DNA from: Erwinia typographi
GTDB lineage: Bacteria; Pseudomonadota; Gammaproteobacteria; Enterobacterales; Enterobacteriaceae
DNA: 64,000 nt
Reading direction: 5' to 3'
Assembly (NCBI RefSeq): GCF_000773975.1
Contig: NZ_JRUQ01000051.1
Location: forward strand, 98,438 to 162,437
This document shows positions 59,311 through 64,000 of this stretch, in pieces. The translations under genes and the position numbers were made by a program. The notes below the pieces were generated by a model. The model did not search any database. It was not told the origin of the DNA and was given only the letters and a program-made list of their open reading frames with translations. The stretch's first letter is position 1, and the number at the start of each line of letters is the position of its first letter.

Positions 59311-60516
59311 GTGTCGAAGGTAACCGAGCAAAACGATAAGTTAAAACGAGCGATTATCTTTTCAGTCATCCTGCATATCATTTTGATTGCGTTACTGATC
59401 TGGAGCTCGTTTGACGAACACATCGACGCCAGCAGCGGCGGCGGCGGAGGTGATATCGATGCCGTCATGGTCGATCCGGGCGCGGTTGTCGATCAGTATA
59501 ACCGACAGCAAAATCAGCAAAGCGACAGCAAGCGAGCCGAACAGCAGCGTAAAAAACAGGCTCAGCAGCAGGCTGAGGAGCTTCAGCAGAAGCAGGCCGC
59601 TCAGCAGCAGCAGTTGAAAGAGATGGAAAAGGAGCGTTTGCAGGCGCAGCAGGACGCGAAGCAGCAGGCGGCCGAACAGGCGGCAGAGCAGAAAAAAGCC
59701 CAGGAAGCGGCTAAGCAGGCGCAGGAGCAGCAAAAGCAGGCTGAAGTCGCCGCCGCTAAGGCCAAGGCCGATGCTAAAGCCGAGGCTGACGCGCAGGCTA
59801 AGTCTGCGGCGCAGGCGCAGAAAAAAGCGGAAGCCGAAGCCAAACAGGCGGCGGCAGATGCGCAGAAAAAAGCCGAAGCCGAGGCTAAAAAAGTGGCTGC
59901 GGAGGCCAAAAAGCAGGCCGATGCCGAAGCCAAACAGGCCGCAGCCGAAGCCGCTAAGGTGAAAGCGGCGCAGGAAGCGAAGGCGCAGGCTGCCGCCGAT
60001 GCGAAAGCGAAGGCAGCGGAAGAGGCCAAAGCCAAAGCGGAAGCCAGCGCGAAGGCGAAGGCCGACGCGGCGGCTAAAGCCAAAGCTGCCGCAGATGCGA
60101 AGAAAAAAGCGGCGGCGGATGCCGCTAAAGAAACCAGCGATGTTGACGATTTACTGGGAGGCCTCAGCTCTGGCAAGAACGCGCCTAAGCAGGGTAAATC
60201 CGGTGGCGCAGCAGCAGGGCAGGGAAACCAGAAGAAATCAGGCGCCTCCGGGGCGGCGATTGACAGCTACCTTGGGCAGGTTCAGGGCGCGATCCAGAGT
60301 AAATTTTATGACTCGGATACGTTTAAAGGCAGAACCTGTGATGTTCGCATCAAGCTGGCGCCGGACGGGCTGTTAATCTCCGCCGTGCAGTCAGGTGGCG
60401 ATCCTGCGCTATGCCAGGCCGCGATCAACGCCGCCCGTATGGCAAGGATTCCGAAACCACCTAGTGCAGAGATTTATCAGGCGGTGAAAGATGCAACGTT
60501 AGAATTCAAGCCATAA
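59311..60516 (+). CDS. tolA: Tol-Pal system protein TolA
   Basis: TolA spans the periplasm and transmits force from TolQR to Pal. The 401 residues (E. coli 421) have an N-terminal membrane helix (about 13-32), a glycine hinge (SSGGGGGDI), a very long Ala/Lys/Glu/Gln helical domain (about 60-275) of repeated AEAKK-type units, and a C-terminal globular domain with two cysteines (GRTCDVRIKLAPDG, DPALCQAAIN). The start is GTG at 59311. The difference in length lies in the repeat domain. Confidence 0.95.
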   Translation: MSKVTEQNDKLKRAIIFSVILHIILIALLIWSSFDEHIDASSGGGGGDIDAVMVDPGAVVDQYNRQQNQQSDSKRAEQQRKKQAQQQAEELQQKQAAQQQQLKEMEKERLQAQQDAKQQAAEQAAEQKKAQEAAKQAQEQQKQAEVAAAKAKADAKAEADAQAKSAAQAQKKAEAEAKQAAADAQKKAEAEAKKVAAEAKKQADAEAKQAAAEAAKVKAAQEAKAQAAADAKAKAAEEAKAKAEASAKAKADAAAKAKAAADAKKKAAADAAKETSDVDDLLGGLSSGKNAPKQGKSGGAAAGQGNQKKSGASGAAIDSYLGQVQGAIQSKFYDSDTFKGRTCDVRIKLAPDGLLISAVQSGGDPALCQAAINAARMARIPKPPSAEIYQAVKDATLEFKP

Positions 60517-60531
60517 GAATTCGGTAACATC

Positions 60532-60560
60532 CGGCATGTTGAACTAAGGTCTACATGCCG
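60532..60560. repeat. Inverted repeat between tolA and tolB
   Basis: CGGCATGT-(13 nt)-ACATGCCG lies 15 bases after the tolA stop and about 78 bases before tolB. It has no T-run. It may be an operator or an mRNA stem. TACTCTATAG directly downstream could include a tolB -10 box. Confidence 0.5.
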
Positions 60561-60637
60561 TACTCTATAGATGCATTATTGGTTCGTTCGAACACTGCTA
60601 ATTATCGTGGACGTCGCGTTCAGATAAGGGAGAAAAG

Positions 60638-61930
60638 ATGAAGCAGGCATTTCGTGTAGCAATGAGTTTTTTACTGCTGTTTGTCGCCGTGGCACATGCA
60701 GAAGTTCGCATTGAAATTACCCAGGGGGTGAACACCGCACGTCCTATCGGCGTGTTGCCATTCAAATGGGATGGTCCGGGCGCCGCTCCTGAAGATATTG
60801 GCGGCATTGTTGCTGCCGACTTACGTAACAGTGGTAAATTCAATCCGCTGGATCGCGCACGTCTGCCGCAGCAGCCAACAACCGCCGCCGAAGTGCAGCC
60901 TGCTGCCTGGACCGCGCTGGGCATCGATGCTGTAGTGGTTGGGCAGGTACAGCCTGGCGCTGATGGCAGCTACCTGGTTTCTTATCAACTGGTAGATACC
61001 TCCGGTAATCCGGGTGCTATTTTGGCGCAGAACCAGTATAAAGTAACCAAACAGTGGTTACGCTATGCGGCTCATACCGCCAGTGACGAAGCGTTTGAGA
61101 AGCTAACCGGTATTAAAGGCGCGTTCCGTACCCGCATTGCGTACGTGGTGCAGACCAACGGCGGCCAGTTCCCGTACGAACTGCGCGTCTCTGACTACGA
61201 TGGTTACAACCAGAACACCGTTCACCGTTCCCCGCAGCCGCTGATGTCTCCGGCCTGGTCGAAGGACGGCAGCAAGCTGGCTTACGTCACCTTCGAGAGC
61301 GGCAAGTCGGCGCTGGTTATTCAGACTCTGGCGAACGGCGCAATCAAACAGGTTGCTTCTTTCCCGCGTCACAACGGTGCGCCTTCTTTCTCCCCGGACG
61401 GCAGCAAGCTGGCCTTCGCGCTGTCTAAAACGGGCAGTCTGAACCTGTACGTGATGGACCTGGGGTCTGGTCAGATTCGTCAACTGACCGACGGGCGTTA
61501 TAACAGTACTGAACCGACCTGGTTCCCGGACAGCCAGAGCCTGGCCTATACCTCCGACCAGGCGGGCCGTCCACAAATTTATAAAATCAGTGCAGGTGGC
61601 GGTGCGCCACAGCGTCTGACCTGGGAAGGTTCTCAGAATCAGGATGCGGATGTAAGCTCTGATGGTAAATCACTGGTGATGATTAGCACCAATGGCGGTG
61701 CGCAACACGTCGCCAGACAGGATCTGGAAACGGGAGCCGTTCAACAATTAACGGACACGTTCCTGGATGAAACGCCAAGCCTCGCGCCAAACGGCACCAT
61801 GGTAATCTACAGCTCTACTCAGGGGATGGGATCCATATTGCAGCTGGTTTCGACCGATGGGCGTTTCAAAGCGCGTCTTCCGGCAACTGATGGACAGGTC
61901 AAATTCCCTGCCTGGTCGCCGTATCTGTGA
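60638..61930 (+). CDS. tolB: Tol-Pal system beta-propeller protein TolB
   Basis: The 430-residue periplasmic protein has a signal peptide (about 1-21, ending VAHA), an N-terminal domain carrying the TolA box ([11 protein letters not shown]), and a six-bladed beta-propeller with repeated SPDGSKLAF- and [14 protein letters not shown] units that binds Pal. It has the same length as E. coli TolB. It lies 121 bases after tolA and starts the tolB-pal-cpoB part. Confidence 0.97.
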   Translation: MKQAFRVAMSFLLLFVAVAHAEVRIEITQGVNTARPIGVLPFKWDGPGAAPEDIGGIVAADLRNSGKFNPLDRARLPQQPTTAAEVQPAAWTALGIDAVVVGQVQPGADGSYLVSYQLVDTSGNPGAILAQNQYKVTKQWLRYAAHTASDEAFEKLTGIKGAFRTRIAYVVQTNGGQFPYELRVSDYDGYNQNTVHRSPQPLMSPAWSKDGSKLAYVTFESGKSALVIQTLANGAIKQVASFPRHNGAPSFSPDGSKLAFALSKTGSLNLYVMDLGSGQIRQLTDGRYNSTEPTWFPDSQSLAYTSDQAGRPQIYKISAGGGAPQRLTWEGSQNQDADVSSDGKSLVMISTNGGAQHVARQDLETGAVQQLTDTFLDETPSLAPNGTMVIYSSTQGMGSILQLVSTDGRFKARLPATDGQVKFPAWSPYL

Positions 61931-61974
61931 TGCATGTGTAAATATGTATGGCAAACAATAATAGGATTGTAGAA

Positions 61975-62493
61975 ATGCAACTGAACAAAGTGCTTAAAGG
62001 CTTAATGCTGGCACTGCCAGTAATCGCAGTGGCTGCTTGTAGCTCACACAAAAACAATAACAACGACCAGACCAGCGGTAACGGTATGGGCGACGGCGCA
62101 AACAGCGGCATGAACAGCGGTAACATGTCCTCTGATGAGCAGGCTCGCCTGCAAATGCAGGAACTGCAGAAAAACAACATCGTTTACTTCGGTCTGGACA
62201 AGTATGACATCCAGTCTGAGTTCGCACAGATGCTGGATGCTCACGCAACTTTCCTGCGTAACAACCCATCTTACAAAGTGACTGTTGAAGGTCATGCGGA
62301 TGAGCGCGGTACGCCAGAGTACAACATCGCCCTGGGCGAACGTCGTGCTTCTGCTGTGAAAATGTACCTGCAGGGTAAAGGTGTTTCTGCTGACCAGATC
62401 TCTATCGTTTCTTACGGTAAAGAGAAGCCAGCTGTACTGGGTCACGACGAATCAGCCTATGCTAAAAACCGTCGTGCCGTGCTGGTATACTAA
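61975..62493 (+). CDS. pal: Peptidoglycan-associated lipoprotein Pal
   Basis: The 172-residue outer-membrane lipoprotein has a lipobox with the acylated C22 (VIAVAACSS), an Asn/Ser/Gly-rich linker, and an OmpA-type peptidoglycan-binding domain ([22 protein letters not shown]). It anchors the outer membrane to the cell wall and to TolB/TolA during division. The frame opens at 61948, but the ATG at 61975 ([15 protein letters not shown]) gives a proper lipoprotein signal. Confidence 0.97.
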   Translation: MQLNKVLKGLMLALPVIAVAACSSHKNNNNDQTSGNGMGDGANSGMNSGNMSSDEQARLQMQELQKNNIVYFGLDKYDIQSEFAQMLDAHATFLRNNPSYKVTVEGHADERGTPEYNIALGERRASAVKMYLQGKGVSADQISIVSYGKEKPAVLGHDESAYAKNRRAVLVY

Positions 62494-62502
62494 GAGAATC
62501 AC

Positions 62503-63321
62503 ATGATTAGTAACTTCAGACTTCACGCAGTGGGTCTGTCGTTACTGATTGGCGTAGCGGCCCCCTGGGCCGCTAATGCCGAGGCGTCAATCAGTAACGT
62601 TGGCTCAGGCTCGGTCGAAGACCGCGTCACCACTCTTGAGCGTATTTCCAATGCTCAGGGACAGCTTCTTCAGCAACTCCAGCAGCAGCTCTCCGACACG
62701 CAGCGCGATATCGACTCACTCCGCGGACAGATTCAGGAAAATCAGTATCAGCTGAATCAGGTCACTGAGCGTCAGAAAAACATCTACCAGCAGCTTGATA
62801 CGCTGAGCAGCGGCGGCGGCAATGCCAGCGCGGCGGCTCAGGGGGCATCTGGTGATGCCGCAGCGGCTGCAGGTGGGGCAGCAGCCGATAATGCCGCGAA
62901 CGGCGACAGCGCAGGTTCTGGTGCTTCTGCGGCGCCGGTGCAAAGCGGGGATGCCAATACGGATTATAACGCGGCAGTTGCGCTGGTTCTGCAGAAAAAG
63001 CAGAACGAACAGGCTATTACGGCTTTCCAGGCCTTTGTGAAGAAGTATCCGGATTCAACCTATCAGCCGAATGCTAACTACTGGCTGGGGCAGTTGAATT
63101 ACAACAAAGGCAAAAAGGACGACGCGGCGTATTACTTTGCCACCGTGGTCAAAAATTACCCGAAATCCCCGAAGAGTGCCGATGCGTTGTATAAGGTGGG
63201 CGTGATCATGCAGGAGAAGGGCGATACAGCGAAAGCGAAAGCCGTTTACCAGCAGGTGACCAAACTTTATCCGAACACCGACGCGGCGAAAAGTGCTGCA
63301 AAACGCGCTGCCGCGCTGTAA
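62503..63321 (+). CDS. cpoB: Cell-division coordinator CpoB
   Basis: The 272-residue periplasmic protein (formerly YbgF; E. coli 263) has a signal peptide (about 1-28), an N-terminal trimeric coiled coil (about 38-105), an Ala/Gly/Ser-rich linker (about 106-145) and a TPR domain (DYNAAVALVLQKKQNEQAI ...). It links TolA with PBP1B during septal peptidoglycan synthesis. The linker is low-complexity and may account for the extra length. It follows pal by 9 bases. Confidence 0.95.
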   Translation: MISNFRLHAVGLSLLIGVAAPWAANAEASISNVGSGSVEDRVTTLERISNAQGQLLQQLQQQLSDTQRDIDSLRGQIQENQYQLNQVTERQKNIYQQLDTLSSGGGNASAAAQGASGDAAAAAGGAAADNAANGDSAGSGASAAPVQSGDANTDYNAAVALVLQKKQNEQAITAFQAFVKKYPDSTYQPNANYWLGQLNYNKGKKDDAAYYFATVVKNYPKSPKSADALYKVGVIMQEKGDTAKAKAVYQQVTKLYPNTDAAKSAAKRAAAL

Positions 63322-63407
63322 GTGGCAGCCTTTGAGCAGATATCGTCGCATTTCTGGCCCAGACGGACGAAAGGTAGACAGTTGAACGGGTTATCTAAAA
63401 ATAGTGG

Positions 63408-63435
63408 TTGCGCTGAATCGGTAAATCAGTAATAT
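63408..63435 (+). promoter_or_regulatory. Candidate promoter of the lysine tRNA operon
   Basis: TTGCGC (63408-63413) and TAATAT (63430-63435) are 16 bases apart and are followed by a GC-rich discriminator (GCCGCCGTTGCCGG). They lie about 50 bases before the first lysine tRNA. Confidence 0.5.
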
Positions 63436-63485
63436 ATGCCGCCGTTGCCGGGACATATATGAAAAGGTTCTGACAGCGCAAAAGT

Positions 63486-63561
63486 GGGTCGTTAGCTCAG
63501 TTGGTAGAGCAGTTGACTTTTAATCAATTGGTCGCAGGTTCGAATCCTGCACGACCCACCA
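63486..63561 (+). tRNA. lysT: tRNA-Lys (TTT)
   Basis: A 76-nt cloverleaf with anticodon TTT (loop CTTTTAA) and encoded CCA, downstream of cpoB, where E. coli has lysT. The three copies in this window are identical. Confidence 0.95.
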
Positions 63562-63579
63562 CTAACTAAAGTAGTCAGC

Positions 63580-63619
63580 AGTGTTAAGCGTAAAGGATTT
63601 GAACCTGCACGCCCCACCA
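63580..63619 (+). repeat. Degenerate tRNA-Lys 3'-end repeat, copy A
   Basis: The spacer after lysT contains GTAAAGGATTTGAACCTGCA and then CGCCCCACCA, which resembles the T-arm plus CCA end of the tRNA itself (GCAGGTTCGAATCCTGCACGACCCACCA) but cannot form the full cloverleaf. Confidence 0.7.
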
Positions 63620-63653
63620 CTAACCAGATAGTAAAGCAGTTACCGCTCGATGC

Positions 63654-63729
63654 GGGTCGTTAGCTCAGTTGGTAGAGCAGTTGACTTTTAATCAATTGGT
63701 CGCAGGTTCGAATCCTGCACGACCCACCA
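63654..63729 (+). tRNA. tRNA-Lys (TTT)
   Basis: The second identical 76-nt tRNA-Lys with anticodon TTT and encoded CCA. It is preceded by the conserved spacer end CAGTTACCGCTCGATGC. Confidence 0.95.
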
Positions 63730-63747
63730 TTAATGAATCAGTCATGC

Positions 63748-63840
63748 AGTGCGAATCGTAAAGGATTTGAACCTGTACGCCCCCATTAATGAACCCGTCA
63801 TTCAGTGTTAAGCGTGAATGATTTGAGCCAGTACGCTCCA
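63748..63840 (+). repeat. Degenerate tRNA-Lys 3'-end repeats, copies B and C
   Basis: The second spacer holds two more copies of the same unit. Copy B (63748-63785) reads GTAAAGGATTTGAACCTGTA followed by CGCCCCC. Copy C (63804-63840) reads GTGAATGATTTGAGCCAGTA followed by CGCTCCA. Divergence from the tRNA end increases from A to C. Confidence 0.7.
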
Positions 63841-63877
63841 GCACTATCCAGACAGAAAAGCAGTTACCGCTTGATGC

Positions 63878-63953
63878 GGGTCGTTAGCTCAGTTGGTAGA
63901 GCAGTTGACTTTTAATCAATTGGTCGCAGGTTCGAATCCTGCACGACCCACCA
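63878..63953 (+). tRNA. tRNA-Lys (TTT)
   Basis: The third identical 76-nt tRNA-Lys with anticodon TTT and encoded CCA. It is followed at once by a terminator, so the operon here has three lysine genes and none of the valine tRNA genes found in the E. coli cluster. Confidence 0.95.
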
Positions 63954-63962
63954 ATGTTGAAG

Positions 63963-63984
63963 AGCGCCCTAAAGGCGCTTTTTT
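63963..63984 (+). terminator. Terminator of the lysine tRNA operon
   Basis: AGCGCC-ctaaa-GGCGCT followed by TTTTT, 10 bases after the last tRNA. Confidence 0.9.
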
Positions 63985-64000
63985 GCTATCTGTGATTCGT

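Noticed and set aside
59601..60176. Ala/Ser-rich minus-strand frame opposite tolA, resembling a repeat protein
   Set aside because: It is the complement of the TolA Ala/Lys repeat domain.

Overview
The window is a chromosomal segment of a gamma-proteobacterium of the order Enterobacterales, most likely family Enterobacteriaceae. The proteins are close to their Escherichia coli counterparts and the backbone order follows the E. coli segment from gltI to the lysine tRNA cluster. I cannot fix the genus. Departures from E. coli K-12 are a secreted chitobiase and a metzincin-type protease beside chiPQ, a pyroglutamate module that includes pcp and two DUF membrane proteins, a full-length two-domain YbgA, and no kdpFABCD, speF-potE or mngRAB. 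I see no transposase, prophage, CRISPR array or defence island.

Layout. 1-8.1 kb: start of gltI (cut by the window edge, with a strong sigma-54 promoter), then lnt-ybeX-ybeY-ybeZ and miaB on the minus strand, with ubiF divergent. 8.3-9.1 kb: seven minus-strand tRNA genes (Met, Leu, Gln, Gln, Met, Gln, Gln) with their own promoter and terminator. 9.2-10.9 kb: asnB. 11.1-17.5 kb: the amino-sugar regulon nagBACD, divergent from nagE, with NagC and CRP sites between. 17.7-19.3 kb: glnS. 19.7-25.9 kb: the chitin block chiP-chiQ-chb, followed by a secreted lectin-metalloprotease gene. 25.9-31.1 kb: fur, fldA, ybfE, ybfF, then seqA-pgm. 31.2-32.4 kb: kdpE without its sensor or pump genes, and ybfA. 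32.5-41.5 kb: ybgA-phr, ybgI, pxpB-pxpC-pxpA, two DUF969/DUF979 membrane proteins, pcp and nei. 41.5-42.1 kb: an AT-rich patch with one unknown small membrane protein. 42.2-53.8 kb: gltA, divergent from sdhCDAB-sucABCD. 54.4-57.5 kb: cydAB-cydX-ybgE. 57.7-63.3 kb: ybgC-tolQRA-tolB-pal-cpoB. 63.5-64 kb: three lysine tRNA genes and a terminator.

How the parts work together. ChiP would admit chitooligosaccharides, the chitobiase would split them to GlcNAc in the periplasm or outside, NagE would import and phosphorylate GlcNAc, and NagA/NagB would bring it to fructose-6-phosphate. NagC boxes at both nagB-nagE and chiP tie the steps together. The pcp/pxp block would free N-terminal pyroglutamate and convert 5-oxoproline to glutamate, with the DUF969/DUF979 pair as a possible transporter. 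gltA, sdh, suc and cyd form the respiratory core. Tol-Pal supports outer-membrane constriction.

The best candidates for something little described are the lectin-metzincin next to the chitin genes, the DUF969/DUF979 pair in the pyroglutamate operon, the orphan kdpE, and the degenerate tRNA-3'-end repeats between the lysine tRNA genes. Most of the rest is well-conserved core genome.
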